This document shows positions 17,413 to 26,088 of a DNA stretch of 64,000 bases, piece after piece. Positions within the stretch are counted from its first letter, which is position 1; the number at the start of each line of letters is the position of its first letter. The stretch spans positions 1 through 64,000 of the forward strand of contig JBMFVW010000002.1 of assembly GCA_049965795.1 (NCBI GenBank), written 5' to 3'. The position numbers were made by a program, and so were the translations under genes. The notes beneath the pieces were generated by a model. The model was not told where the DNA came from, made no database searches, and worked only from the letters and a program-made list of their open reading frames with translations. Source of the stretch: Acidulodesulfobacterium_A sp049965795 (GTDB lineage: Bacteria; SZUA-79; Acidulodesulfobacterales; Acidulodesulfobacteraceae).

Positions 17413-17496
17413 AAAAGGCGTCAGATGTTATTTTTTTGCATTTAAAATAATTCAATTAACGAGAAAATATCTGCAAAAATTAATATAAAACCTTTT
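17413..17496. repeat. Family A repeat, 84-bp copy with decayed right end
   Basis: Starts AAAAGGCGTCAGAT and continues with TTTTTTTGCATTTAAAATAA and ATATCTGCAAAAATTAATA, matching the copy at 7961; the right end (ATAAAACCTTTTA) has lost most of the GACACC block. Total length equals that of the intact copy. Lies between pgpA and the end of rodA. Confidence 0.6.
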
Positions 17497-17506
17497 AGTT
17501 GCACGT

Positions 17507-18619
17507 TTACGACTGGAATTTATACCTCCTCATGGAAATATTCAGGAGTATGGCTACCGCGGACATATCCACGACGAGCGACGTGCCGCCGTAGCTGAAA
17601 AACGGAAGAGGAACGCCGACTACGGGCAGAAGACCTACAGTCATAAACATATTTATTATAGCATGAAAAGTTATAATGGCAAGCGCTCCGCCGCCCAGTA
17701 AAAACCCCTGAAGTTTTTTGGCTCTGTAAACTATCTTAAACCCTCTTATTATGACTATAAAATAGAGAATTATAAGAACTAATCCGCCTATAAAACCGAA
17801 CTGCTGCATATAAGTCGAAAAAATAAAATCGGTATGTTTTGCCGGCAAAAAATCCAAAGTGCTCTGTGAGCCTTTGCCGAAGCCGTTGCCGAAAAGCCTT
17901 CCCGCTCCGACGGCTATTTCCGACTGTATTATATTGTATCCGGCTCCGAGATAATCTTTTGCGGGATGCAGAAATATCAGTATTCTGCTTTTCTGGTAAG
18001 ATTTAAGCCTGAACCATAAAACCGGACCTGCCGTAAGAATAATTCCGGCAAGTATAAGCATTGAATTTCTTTTAATTCCCGCCAAAAAAATAATAATCAG
18101 TCCGATAAATAAAACTATCAGGGACGTTCCCAAATCAGGTTCTTTAGCTATAAACAAAACCGGTATCAATATTATAATGAAAGGTATAATAAGGCTGCGC
18201 AGATTATAACCTTTTTTATTTTCGTAGGTCGTAAAATATTTGACGAGTGCGAATATCAGTGCTATTTTCATTAATTCGGAAGGCTGAAACGAAAACATGC
18301 CGAGAGAAATCCATCTCGAAGCTCCGTGCGTAATCCTTCCTTTTACAAGCACGACAATGATAAATATTAAAATAAATCCGTATATATAATACGCCGCTTC
18401 TATCAGGGTATTATAATCTATGGATATTATTAAAAACATTACCAAAATAGATATTATAAACCACGCTATCTGTTTTACTACGTAAGGATCGAAAAAATCT
18501 TTGTGGTGAATACTTAAAGAACCGTATAGATTAATAATGCCTAGGGAAAAAATTATAATTACCGTAAAAAGTATTATAAAATCGAAATTCTGCGTATATT
18601 TATTATTTAATATTTTCAT
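17507..18619 (-). CDS. rodA: Rod-shape SEDS glycosyltransferase RodA
   Basis: 370 residues with about ten membrane helices. SEDS motifs: GRITHGASRWISLGMFSFQP followed by SELMKIALI, KEPDLGTSLI, and near the end VVGVPLPFFSYGGTSL. RodA polymerises lipid II into glycan strands together with PBP2 during elongation. It lies 3 bp after mrdA and ends the mre-mrd operon, which tells it apart from the FtsW copy in the dcw cluster. Confidence 0.95.
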   Translation of the reverse strand: MKILNNKYTQNFDFIILFTVIIIFSLGIINLYGSLSIHHKDFFDPYVVKQIAWFIISILVMFLIISIDYNTLIEAAYYIYGFILIFIIVVLVKGRITHGASRWISLGMFSFQPSELMKIALIFALVKYFTTYENKKGYNLRSLIIPFIIILIPVLFIAKEPDLGTSLIVLFIGLIIIFLAGIKRNSMLILAGIILTAGPVLWFRLKSYQKSRILIFLHPAKDYLGAGYNIIQSEIAVGAGRLFGNGFGKGSQSTLDFLPAKHTDFIFSTYMQQFGFIGGLVLIILYFIVIIRGFKIVYRAKKLQGFLLGGGALAIITFHAIINMFMTVGLLPVVGVPLPFFSYGGTSLVVDMSAVAILLNISMRRYKFQS

Positions 18620-18622
18620 AAA

Positions 18623-20518
18623 TTAAAAACTAGTATATATAAAACTCGGAATATTGTTTTTTTTGCTTTTTTTACGATGCTTGGACGGTTTCCACAATCC
18701 TTTCTGCTCTAAATATTTTTCTACTACCTTTTTTGCTATAACTGCCGCGTTGGCACCGAGAAATTTCGCATGCATATCTAAAACCACGACGGCTATTTTA
18801 GGATTTTTAAGCGGAGCAAAACCCACAAACCATGCATTGTCTCTGTATTTTCTGGGAACGCTTTTAATATCGTAAATTGAGTAAGTTTTTGATATAACCT
18901 GAGCGGTGCCTGTTTTGCCGCAAAACTTTATACCTTTTATTCTCGCGTTTACCGCGGTTCCGTAGCTTTTGCTTACAACCTCGCACAGCCCTTTTTTAAC
19001 CGCATCGAGATATTTCTTTTTTATATTTATATTCCTTATAAATTTCGGCTTCATTACTTTTAATATTTTACCTTTTTGCGAAACTATTTTTTCAAGTATG
19101 TAGGGTCTGTAAAGTTTTCCCCCGTTAGCTATGGCGCTGTAAGCCATAACAAGCTGTATCGGCGTTACAAGGTCGTAACTCTGCCCTATGATCGCCGAAA
19201 GCGTAGAACCTTTATACCAGTGCCTGCGGTATGTTTCGTAAACCAAACGTTTTGTCGGAATAAAACCGGAATTTTCCCCCGGCAGGTCTATTCCCGTTTT
19301 CTTTCCCAAGCCGAGTTTAAAAGCGTATTTCGCAAGCTGGTCGATGCCTATCCTTACGCCTATGGCATAATAATAAGTATCTACCGATTCGGCTATCGCT
19401 TTATATAAGTTTATTTTTGAATTCTGATACGGATTCCAGTTGTAAAATACCGCATTTCCCAATTTAAAAGTAGGCCCCGCATATATTTTTTCCCTGGGCG
19501 TAATAAGATGAAGAGAAAGAGCGGCAAGAGAAGCCACCGCTTTAAAAGTCGAACCCGGCGCGATTGCGTTCTGAATTGCTTTGTTTTGAAGCGGATGTTG
19601 GTCGTTGTTAATAATTGAACTCCAGTGTTTTTCGCTGATACCTTCGGAAAAATAAAACGGATTAAAAGAAGGGGTAGAAACCATAGCGAGAATTTTCCCG
19701 TTTTCCGGATTTACGGCTATTACCGCCCCTTCTCTATTTTTCATAAGCTTATAAGCTAATTTTTGTAAAGCAAAATCAAGGGTAGTATATAAATTTGCAC
19801 CCATTTCCGGTTTTTTTACTATAATCTTTCCTATAGGCTCGCCTTTCGAGTTTACGACTATTCTTTTTTCCCCGTCCTTTCCGTGCAGATATTTCTGGTA
19901 ATAGTATTCGAGTCCGGTTTCGCCGATAATATCTGAAGAATTAAGATAAGAATATTTCGCCTCTTTAAGCTGGACGGATGAAACCGGACCTACGTATCCG
20001 AAAATCTGGGCTCCCATTTTTACATACGGATAATGTCTTATAGGAATCTTGTCCACAAAAAAACCTTTAAGGAAGAGTTTGTTTACCTCAAATCTTGACA
20101 GCTGTTTAACGGAAATATTCCGCATAATGATAATAGGTTCGTAAGGCGGCAGAAACTCTTCTTTTTTTACCTTTTTTAAAACATGCCGGTAATTTTTATG
20201 CATCAGCGCTGCAATAAATTTTAATTCCGACCTTATATTTTTTACCCTCGACAGCGTTACCGCTATATTAAAAGAAGATTCATCGTCGACGAATATTTTT
20301 CCGTCCGAAGACAATATGTCTCCTCTCGGAGCCGCCAGATATATAACTCTTGTAGCATTATCTCTGGCAAGGTTATAATAGTATCCGCCCATTATAACCT
20401 GAAGAAAAAAAAGCCTCGCCAATAAAATAAAGAGCAGGACGGTAACGATAACCGCTATAATATTAATCCTGTTTTTTTGTTCTTTAAATACCCCGTTTTC
20501 GTTATATAAAGACGACAT
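18623..20518 (-). CDS. mrdA: Penicillin-binding protein 2 (elongation transpeptidase)
   Basis: 631 residues. One N-terminal membrane helix (about 22-42), a PBP dimerisation domain, then the transpeptidase with active-site Ser in PGSTFK (Ser323), SVD as the second motif and KTGTAQ near residue 535. The C-terminal tail is Lys-rich. It crosslinks peptidoglycan along the side wall with RodA. It sits between the PpiD-like gene and rodA. Confidence 0.95.
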   Translation of the reverse strand: MSSLYNENGVFKEQKNRINIIAVIVTVLLFILLARLFFLQVIMGGYYYNLARDNATRVIYLAAPRGDILSSDGKIFVDDESSFNIAVTLSRVKNIRSELKFIAALMHKNYRHVLKKVKKEEFLPPYEPIIIMRNISVKQLSRFEVNKLFLKGFFVDKIPIRHYPYVKMGAQIFGYVGPVSSVQLKEAKYSYLNSSDIIGETGLEYYYQKYLHGKDGEKRIVVNSKGEPIGKIIVKKPEMGANLYTTLDFALQKLAYKLMKNREGAVIAVNPENGKILAMVSTPSFNPFYFSEGISEKHWSSIINNDQHPLQNKAIQNAIAPGSTFKAVASLAALSLHLITPREKIYAGPTFKLGNAVFYNWNPYQNSKINLYKAIAESVDTYYYAIGVRIGIDQLAKYAFKLGLGKKTGIDLPGENSGFIPTKRLVYETYRRHWYKGSTLSAIIGQSYDLVTPIQLVMAYSAIANGGKLYRPYILEKIVSQKGKILKVMKPKFIRNINIKKKYLDAVKKGLCEVVSKSYGTAVNARIKGIKFCGKTGTAQVISKTYSIYDIKSVPRKYRDNAWFVGFAPLKNPKIAVVVLDMHAKFLGANAAVIAKKVVEKYLEQKGLWKPSKHRKKSKKNNIPSFIYTSF

Positions 20519-20534
20519 ATGGCATATTTATTTA

Positions 20535-21599
20535 TCAATAAGGATGAAATGACGATAAGGCATTTTTATTTATTTTAACGTTAGATTTAGATTCCAAATA
20601 ATTTACGTAATAGTCTAAAAATTCCTGTTCTTTCTGAAAAGCGTACATTTCGCGTTCTTTCGGCATTATGCTCTTCGAATTTTTATTGTTAGGATTAGTG
20701 TTAGAAAATCTGCCCGGAACATATTTAGGGAAATATACATTCAGTATTTTTATAACGGCATAACCGGATTTAACGGGAAATGTTTCGTCTATGACGTTAT
20801 TTCTGCCGGAAGAAAATATAGATTTCAGCATATTTATATTAAAGCGGTATTTTTTGAAATAAAAAGATTTTATTATGCCGTCTTCCGTAAAAAGAGGAAC
20901 GGAAACGGTGCCGCCGCCGTATTTTTTTGCAATGCCGGAAAAATCTTTATTGAATAAAATCTCGCGCTTGAGAAACTTATCGGCTTTGTTTTTTGTTTTA
21001 AATACGGCGATTTTAAATGAAACGGACTTGTTTTTTATTTTATAATCGTTTATAAACTGGGTATTTACTACGCTGAAAGATTCTTCTATGACTCTTTTAA
21101 TATATTCCCTTGTAATTTCGTTTTTAAAATTTTTCTCAAAAGACGCCGGAGTCATATGGTTATCGAGCATGTCGGCTTTAAACAGTTTGCCGCTAAACTT
21201 TCCGTTTTTTTGAAACGCGGGAGCCGACGCTATGTTTCTTGCTATGAAACCGTTTGAAACTTCGATACCGAATACCGGAGCTTTTAGTTCTAAAACCTTG
21301 TCCGCTATGAGCGATGAAAGGGCAGAACCGGTAAGGTTCAGCATGTTCAGCTCTTTCCGCGTTAATTTATTTCCGTACAGCCTTTCGTATTCGTTTTCTA
21401 ACTTTCCGTAATAACGGTTTAAGTCGTTTAAAGAAATGCCTTTCCCCGCCACTACTGCGACGTCGTTCGGAGATGCTCCGCCGCCGGCGCCTATTATATA
21501 CGGCAGAAAGCTGAATCCGACTATAAATAAAAGCCCGACGAGAATAGTTATAATTTTCCCCGCCGTGTGAGCATAAAATCTTCTTAAAAAATCAAGCAT
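20535..21599 (-). CDS. Membrane-anchored SurA/PpiD-like chaperone without clear PPIase domain
   Basis: 354 residues. A membrane anchor (about 14-36) after LDFLRRFYAHTAGK is followed by a SurA-N/PpiD-type region: ASPNDVAVVAGKGISLNDLN, then ADKVLELKAPVFGIEVSNGF. The usual parvulin block is not recognisable; the corresponding stretch (KDFSGIAKKYGGGTVSVPLF) keeps only the tail of a rotamase pattern. It is probably a periplasmic folding factor for envelope proteins. Its place in the middle of the rod-shape operon, between mreD and mrdA, is unusual. Confidence 0.7.
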   Translation of the reverse strand: MLDFLRRFYAHTAGKIITILVGLLFIVGFSFLPYIIGAGGGASPNDVAVVAGKGISLNDLNRYYGKLENEYERLYGNKLTRKELNMLNLTGSALSSLIADKVLELKAPVFGIEVSNGFIARNIASAPAFQKNGKFSGKLFKADMLDNHMTPASFEKNFKNEITREYIKRVIEESFSVVNTQFINDYKIKNKSVSFKIAVFKTKNKADKFLKREILFNKDFSGIAKKYGGGTVSVPLFTEDGIIKSFYFKKYRFNINMLKSIFSSGRNNVIDETFPVKSGYAVIKILNVYFPKYVPGRFSNTNPNNKNSKSIMPKEREMYAFQKEQEFLDYYVNYLESKSNVKINKNALSSFHPY

Positions 21600-21619
21600 A
21601 TTCGTTTACCTATTGTTTA

Positions 21620-21646
21620 CGCCGCCGGAATTCAAATCCGGCGGCG
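21620..21646. repeat. GC-rich palindrome, possible family B variant
   Basis: CGCCGCCGGAATT..AAATCCGGCGGCG between mreD and the PpiD-like gene: 11-bp arms with a GAATTC-containing loop. No T-run follows on the minus strand, so it is not a clear intrinsic terminator. The core resembles family B, but the arms differ. Confidence 0.5.
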
Positions 21647-21653
21647 CGGTTAG

Positions 21654-22205
21654 TTAAATCTTTATTAATTTTCTTTTATTTAAAAAATTCCCTAAACCGG
21701 CTTTTTTGAAAACATAAAATACCGCCGGAGAAACCAGTGCGGTAGTAATAGACACCGGCAAAACATAAGAGAAAAGAAAATTCCAGTACATAAAATCTAT
21801 TTTAAGTCCGTAAAAAACAGTTAAAAACAGAATTAAATAAAATATATACGATACGGCAAAGGTTATTGCAATTTCCGTTATCGCATTTTCAAACGGTATT
21901 TTGCGCCATATAACATAAGAAACCGCATAAGACAGTGTTCCCGAAAAACCGAAAATTGCCGGATTTAACGGCGTCATAGAACCGTAAATATAAAATATTA
22001 AATATGCCGCGATCCAGCCTGAATAAACGTCTAAATAAGCCGATATAAAGACTAATCCAGCTAAAGCAAAATTCGGAAATACGTAAAAAGAACCTGAATT
22101 AAAATTAAAATTATTGCTAAAAATCAGCGGCAGTATTATTAAAAGCAAAAAAAGGCATGCTATATAAAAATACTTATAAACGCTGTTATTTTTGGACGAG
22201 AACAT
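21654..22205 (-). CDS. mreD: Rod shape-determining membrane protein MreD
   Basis: 183 residues, almost entirely hydrophobic with five or six membrane helices. Sequence similarity to MreD is weak, as is usual for this family; the call rests on the topology, the length and the position directly after mreC (20-bp overlap) in mreB-mreC-mreD. It is an inner-membrane part of the elongasome. Confidence 0.85.
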   Translation of the reverse strand: MFSSKNNSVYKYFYIACLFLLLIILPLIFSNNFNFNSGSFYVFPNFALAGLVFISAYLDVYSGWIAAYLIFYIYGSMTPLNPAIFGFSGTLSYAVSYVIWRKIPFENAITEIAITFAVSYIFYLILFLTVFYGLKIDFMYWNFLFSYVLPVSITTALVSPAVFYVFKKAGLGNFLNKRKLIKI

Positions 22206-23010
22206 ATTTTTCGTTAAATAAATTTTTATAAGGCGCTACGGTCACGCGCTGAAATATATCGTAACTTTTTTTTATTACGGAAACTACTCTGCCGACGTAT
22301 ATTCCCGACGTAAATACGCCGCCTAATCCCGACGTTAAAATTTTATCGCCTTTATTTATCTTTTTTGAATTAAATACAAATCTCATCTGAAGGTAACCGT
22401 CGCCGGCGCCTTTAGCTATGCCCATAGTTCCGGTATTTGCGTCAATAACGGAAAAAACGCACTCTGGATTAGTAATAGGAATAACTTTAGACCTGCCTCG
22501 CCCCGCGTAAACAACGCGGCCTACGACTCCGTCGTAAGAAATAACGCCGTCTCCTGCGGCTATTCCGTTTTTAGTCCCTTTATTAATATACAAACCGTAA
22601 AACCAGCCTTCTATGCCGTGAAGTACGATCTTTGCCGCAACCGACTTAATGCTTATAGAATTTTTTAAAAAAAGGAGCGATTTAAGTTCCCTGTTTTCTA
22701 TGGCGTAATATCTGTAGCGGTTATATTTAAACTCTACTTTTTTTAATTCTTCTTTAAGCTTTAAATTCTTTCTTTTAACCGAAATAAGGTTTATATAATT
22801 TTTATATATTTTTTCGGAAGCAGCTATAGGATAATCGACCGTTTTATAAACTAAATATACTTTATTTCCTATAAAATCCGAAAAAGCTCCTCCGAATCCT
22901 ATTCCTTTAACCGAAAATAAATAAATAGCCGAAGATATAAGTATAACAGATAGAAGAACTATTGCGTCCTTATGTTTTTTTAATTTTAATTTTTTTGTAA
23001 ACTTTCCCAC
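22186..23010 (-). CDS. mreC: Rod shape-determining protein MreC
   Basis: 274 residues: N-terminal membrane helix (about 15-35), a coiled coil around residues 70-110 (NLKLKEELKKVEFKYNRYRY), then the beta domain with AKIVLHGIEGWFYGLYINKG, GVVGRVVYAG and TSGLGGVFTSGIYVGRVVSV. MreC is the periplasmic scaffold linking MreB filaments with PBP2. It lies 5 bp after mreB and overlaps mreD. Confidence 0.95.
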   Translation of the reverse strand: MGKFTKKLKLKKHKDAIVLLSVILISSAIYLFSVKGIGFGGAFSDFIGNKVYLVYKTVDYPIAASEKIYKNYINLISVKRKNLKLKEELKKVEFKYNRYRYYAIENRELKSLLFLKNSISIKSVAAKIVLHGIEGWFYGLYINKGTKNGIAAGDGVISYDGVVGRVVYAGRGRSKVIPITNPECVFSVIDANTGTMGIAKGAGDGYLQMRFVFNSKKINKGDKILTSGLGGVFTSGIYVGRVVSVIKKSYDIFQRVTVAPYKNLFNEKYVLVQK

Positions 23011-23015
23011 AACGG

Positions 23016-24053
23016 TTAATTTTCCAACATTATATCTTTTAATACCTGAATTTCACTTAACGCTTTACCGGCTCCGCGTACGACGCATGTAAGCGGGTCA
23101 TCGGCTATTATAACCGGAAGTTCGGTATTTTCCCTGATAAGAACGTCGATATTTTTCAGAAGCGCTCCGCCTCCGGCAAGCACTATTCCTCTGTCCACTA
23201 TGTCCGAAGAAAGCTCCGGCGGAATTTTTTCAAGGGTAGTTTTTATGGCATCGACTATCTGGGCAGCTGGTTCGGATATGGCTTCCAAGACTTCGGAAGA
23301 AGTTATTTCGATAATTTTGGGGATGCCGCTTACAAGGTCCCTGCCTTTAATGCTCATTTTGGACTCTTCTTCGACGGGATAAACCGTACCTATGGTCATT
23401 TTAACGAGTTCGGCGGTTCTATCGCCTATAAGCAGGTTATATTTTTTCTTTACGTATTGTATTATGGAATCGTCTATTTTATCGCCGCCTACCCTCAAAG
23501 ATTTGGCATACACTATGCCGGACATTGAAATAACGGCTACTTCCGTGGTTCCGCCTCCTATATCCACTATCATGTTTCCTGCGGCTTCCGTAATGGGAAG
23601 ACCTGCGCCGATAGCCGCTGCAACCGGTTCTTCTATAAGATAAACCATTCTTGCCCCTGCGGCTTCAGCAGACTCCCTGACCGCTCTTCTTTCGACGGCG
23701 GTAATGCCCGAAGGAATAGCGACTATTATTCTCGGCCTTATCATGCTTTTTCTGTTATGTATTTTTCTTATAAAATACTTAAGCATAGCTTCTACTACTT
23801 CAAAGTCTGCAATGACTCCGTCCTTCATAGGCCTTATGGCGGATATATTACCCGGCGTCCTGCCGAGCATTTTTTTTGCGTCTTTTCCTACGGCAAGGAT
23901 TTTCTTTTCTCCGCGCAAATCGATATGAACAGCAACCACGGATGGTTCGTTTGAAACGATGCCCTTGTCTTTTACGTAGATAAGAGTGTTCGCCGTTCCA
24001 AGATCGACGGCAAGGTCGTTGCTGAACATACCTATTATACTATCGACAAACAT
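23016..24053 (-). CDS. mreB: Actin-like rod-shape protein MreB
   Basis: 345 residues. The nucleotide-binding motifs of the actin fold are clear: DLGTANTLIYVKDKGIV at the N-terminus, NMIVDIGGGTTEVAVISMSG in the middle and DRGIVLAGGGALLKNID toward the end. MreB filaments guide side-wall synthesis at the inner membrane. First gene of the mre operon; a GAGAGG site lies 10 bp ahead of the ATG. Confidence 0.98.
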   Translation of the reverse strand: MFVDSIIGMFSNDLAVDLGTANTLIYVKDKGIVSNEPSVVAVHIDLRGEKKILAVGKDAKKMLGRTPGNISAIRPMKDGVIADFEVVEAMLKYFIRKIHNRKSMIRPRIIVAIPSGITAVERRAVRESAEAAGARMVYLIEEPVAAAIGAGLPITEAAGNMIVDIGGGTTEVAVISMSGIVYAKSLRVGGDKIDDSIIQYVKKKYNLLIGDRTAELVKMTIGTVYPVEEESKMSIKGRDLVSGIPKIIEITSSEVLEAISEPAAQIVDAIKTTLEKIPPELSSDIVDRGIVLAGGGALLKNIDVLIRENTELPVIIADDPLTCVVRGAGKALSEIQVLKDIMLEN

Positions 24054-24152
24054 AATTTAATAACCTCTCTTTTAAATCGTAAATTAAATCGTAAATATAT
24101 TAAATATTATAATATATTGCTTTTTTTAGCAAGATTAATTTGATAATCAAAT

Positions 24153-24193
24153 TTGCCTATAGAAAAATTTAAAGTTCGATAAAATAAGGCGAT
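24153..24193 (+). repeat. Left arm of a 41-bp inverted repeat
   Basis: TTGCCTATAGAAAAATTTAA continuing AAGTTCGATAAAATAAGGCGAT is found again, inverted, at 25906-25946 with one mismatch. It lies 100 bp upstream of mreB, next to the assembly gap. Confidence 0.8.
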
Positions 24194-24220
24194 GATTAAT
24201 AAAAATTTGGAAGGAAAAGG

Positions 24221-24320
24221 NNNNNNNNNNNNNNNNNNNNNNNNNNNNNNNNNNNNNNNNNNNNNNNNNNNNNNNNNNNNNNNNNNNNNNNNNNNNNNNN
24301 NNNNNNNNNNNNNNNNNNNN
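24221..24320. other. Assembly gap (100 N)
   Basis: Exactly 100 undefined bases, a conventional scaffold gap whose true size is unknown. The sequence before it ends GGAAAAGG and the sequence after it begins with a family A right end, so the gap probably lies in a copy of that repeat. Confidence 0.95.
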
Positions 24321-24327
24321 GTAAGTA

Positions 24328-24347
24328 AATAAATAAATCTGACACCT
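24328..24347. repeat. Family A repeat, right end at the assembly gap
   Basis: ATAAATAAATCTGACACCTT right after the N run and directly before the aldolase stop codon; it matches the right terminus of the copy at 7961-8044. Confidence 0.6.
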
Positions 24348-25010
24348 TTAAAACTTAAGCTTTAAAATAATTTCCGACGACGCTTCAAGCGTCATAGCCC
24401 ATCTGAGCGCATCCGTCGGAGTCCTGCCCCATGAAAAAGAGCCGTGGGATTTTATCATAAATATTCCGTTTTCTTTAAATATATCGCCGGCTTTAATATT
24501 ATAAGCGGCCAATTTGCCGCTTTTTATATCTTCCGTGAATTTTAAAGGAAAAACGTATATTTCTGGAAAGAAATAGGCGGATTCAAAATCTAAAGGTTTA
24601 ATTATTTTTATATCGGGATATAAGGAAAAAAGTTTTTTCACGGGGCCGTCCGCAATAGCAACCGATATTCCGTCCCCATCCGTTTTATCCTCAAACAAAG
24701 AAAGGGTAATAGCATTGAGCGGATGACAGTGAAAAACTGACGACGCAGGAAAACTGTTCAATATAAACCCGTGAACTTCTAATTCCGACGATGCGCAATT
24801 TTTTTTATTTTTATTATTATTTTTAGACTGCGCTATCGTAAAATCATCAGGTTTAAGATTTATAAGACTTTTGCCGGTTTTGGTAATGAGTATCCCGTCT
24901 TCGGTTCCGGCGCTTATATTGCCGCTGTGTGTATCCACGAGATTTTTGTCGAACGCTATATTGCATACTTTTCTTAATTCGGCAATAAGCCTGAAATATT
25001 TTTTTTCCAT
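24348..25010 (-). CDS. Class II aldolase/adducin-family protein
   Basis: 220 residues. HSGNISAGTEDGILITKTGK is the phosphate-binding opening, and HCHPLNAITL carries two of the zinc His residues. The third is expected in IKSHGSFSWGRT. Relatives include fuculose-1-phosphate aldolase, ribulose-5-phosphate 4-epimerase and methylthioribulose-1-phosphate dehydratase; the substrate cannot be chosen from sequence. A run of Asn/Lys (SKNNNNKNKKN) near residue 65 reflects a simple AAT/AAA repeat. It lies 12 bp after the ABC ATPase gene and before the assembly gap. Confidence 0.8.
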   Translation of the reverse strand: MEKKYFRLIAELRKVCNIAFDKNLVDTHSGNISAGTEDGILITKTGKSLINLKPDDFTIAQSKNNNKNKKNCASSELEVHGFILNSFPASSVFHCHPLNAITLSLFEDKTDGDGISVAIADGPVKKLFSLYPDIKIIKPLDFESAYFFPEIYVFPLKFTEDIKSGKLAAYNIKAGDIFKENGIFMIKSHGSFSWGRTPTDALRWAMTLEASSEIILKLKF

Positions 25011-25022
25011 AAAGATTATTTT

Positions 25023-25844
25023 TTACCTTCTTAACGCTCTGCCGAACTGCCTCATGTTGTCTAAAGACGAGCCGTTTTCTTCCCGTATTTCCCTGCCGAC
25101 GAGAGATAAAAAAACATCGGAAAGAGTCGGGATTTCGCCGTGTTTTGACTCCGCTATTTTTTTTAAGGCTTGAGGGCTGTCTATCGCGACTATTTTTCCA
25201 TAGTCGATAATAGCTATTTTATCGCAATTTTCGGCTTCTTCTATATAATGTGTAGTTAAAAATACCGTGGTTTTCTCTTTTATTCTTAATTTATCGATAA
25301 AATTCCACATATTTATTCTTGTTTGAATGTCTAATCCTACCGTAGGCTCGTCGAGAAAAAGAACCGAAGGAGAATGAAGAAGTCCGCGTCCCACTTCGAG
25401 CCGTCTTTTCATTCCTCCGGAAAGCCGCTTGACGGGTTTGTCCCTGTATTCATATAAATCTATAAAATTTAATATATAATCTATCCTTTCTTTAGCCGCT
25501 TTTTTTTCCATTCCGTATAATTTCGCATGGAAACTGAGATTTTCATATGCACTGAGGTCGTTATCGAGCGTCGGATCCTGAAATACCAAACCTATGGATT
25601 TTCTTACGTTTTTTTTATCCTTCGCGGTATCGTAACCGTTTATATAAGCATTTCCGCTCGTGGGCAGTATAAGCGTGCATAAAATCTTTATAGTCGTAGT
25701 CTTGCCCGCTCCGTTAGGTCCCAGAAAAGCAAAGAAATCTCCCCTGTTTACCGTAAAGGATATATCGTTTACCGCGGTAATATCTTTATATTTTTTTACT
25801 AAGTTTTCTACTTTAACTGCGGCAGTCCCGCCGTTTTCCTGCAT
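25023..25844 (-). CDS. ABC transporter ATP-binding protein, DrrA-type
   Basis: 273 residues. Walker A GPNGAGKTT, Q-loop GLVFQDPTLDNDLSAYENLS, signature LSGGMKRRLEVGRGLLHSPS, Walker B VLFLDEPTVGLD and switch His in TTHYIEEAENCDKIAIID. The C-terminal part fits the drug/polysaccharide export (daunorubicin-type) subgroup, which works with an ABC-2 permease. No permease gene is next to it in the assembled sequence. A good ribosome site (AAGAGGAAACACA) precedes the ATG. Confidence 0.88.
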   Translation of the reverse strand: MQENGGTAAVKVENLVKKYKDITAVNDISFTVNRGDFFAFLGPNGAGKTTTIKILCTLILPTSGNAYINGYDTAKDKKNVRKSIGLVFQDPTLDNDLSAYENLSFHAKLYGMEKKAAKERIDYILNFIDLYEYRDKPVKRLSGGMKRRLEVGRGLLHSPSVLFLDEPTVGLDIQTRINMWNFIDKLRIKEKTTVFLTTHYIEEAENCDKIAIIDYGKIVAIDSPQALKKIAESKHGEIPTLSDVFLSLVGREIREENGSSLDNMRQFGRALRR

Positions 25845-25861
25845 TGTGTTTCCTCTTAAAT

Positions 25862-25890
25862 ACGGGGGCAGAATTCAATTCTGTCCCCGT
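25862..25890. repeat. Family B palindromic repeat, reverse orientation
   Basis: ACGGGGGCAGAATT, one base, AATTCTGTCCCCGT: 29 bp, with the CAAATTG flank on the right side (25893-25899), i.e. inverted relative to most copies. Lies 18 bp upstream of the ABC ATPase ATG. Confidence 0.75.
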
Positions 25891-25905
25891 CTCAAATTGA
25901 CAAAA

Positions 25906-25946
25906 ATCGCCTTATTTTATCGAACTTTAAATTTTTCTATCGGCAA
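25906..25946 (-). repeat. Right arm of the 41-bp inverted repeat
   Basis: Reverse complement of 24153-24193, 40 of 41 bases identical. It lies 143 bp upstream of cbiX and 62 bp from the ABC ATPase start. Confidence 0.8.
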
Positions 25947-26088
25947 GTTTTGTGTCCGTTTGCGCAATATTTTATAATATTATATAATATTACCGTACAT
26001 TAATTCAATTCTCAAAATTGCCCTTAATACTGCAATAGAAAATATTTATGCGAGGAAAAGATACCTTCAATTTTGGTACTTTAATAAA

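Noticed and set aside
21620..21646. Intrinsic terminator after the PpiD-like gene
   Set aside because: The stem is strong but no T-run follows on the minus strand and the operon continues on both sides, so it was listed as a palindrome.
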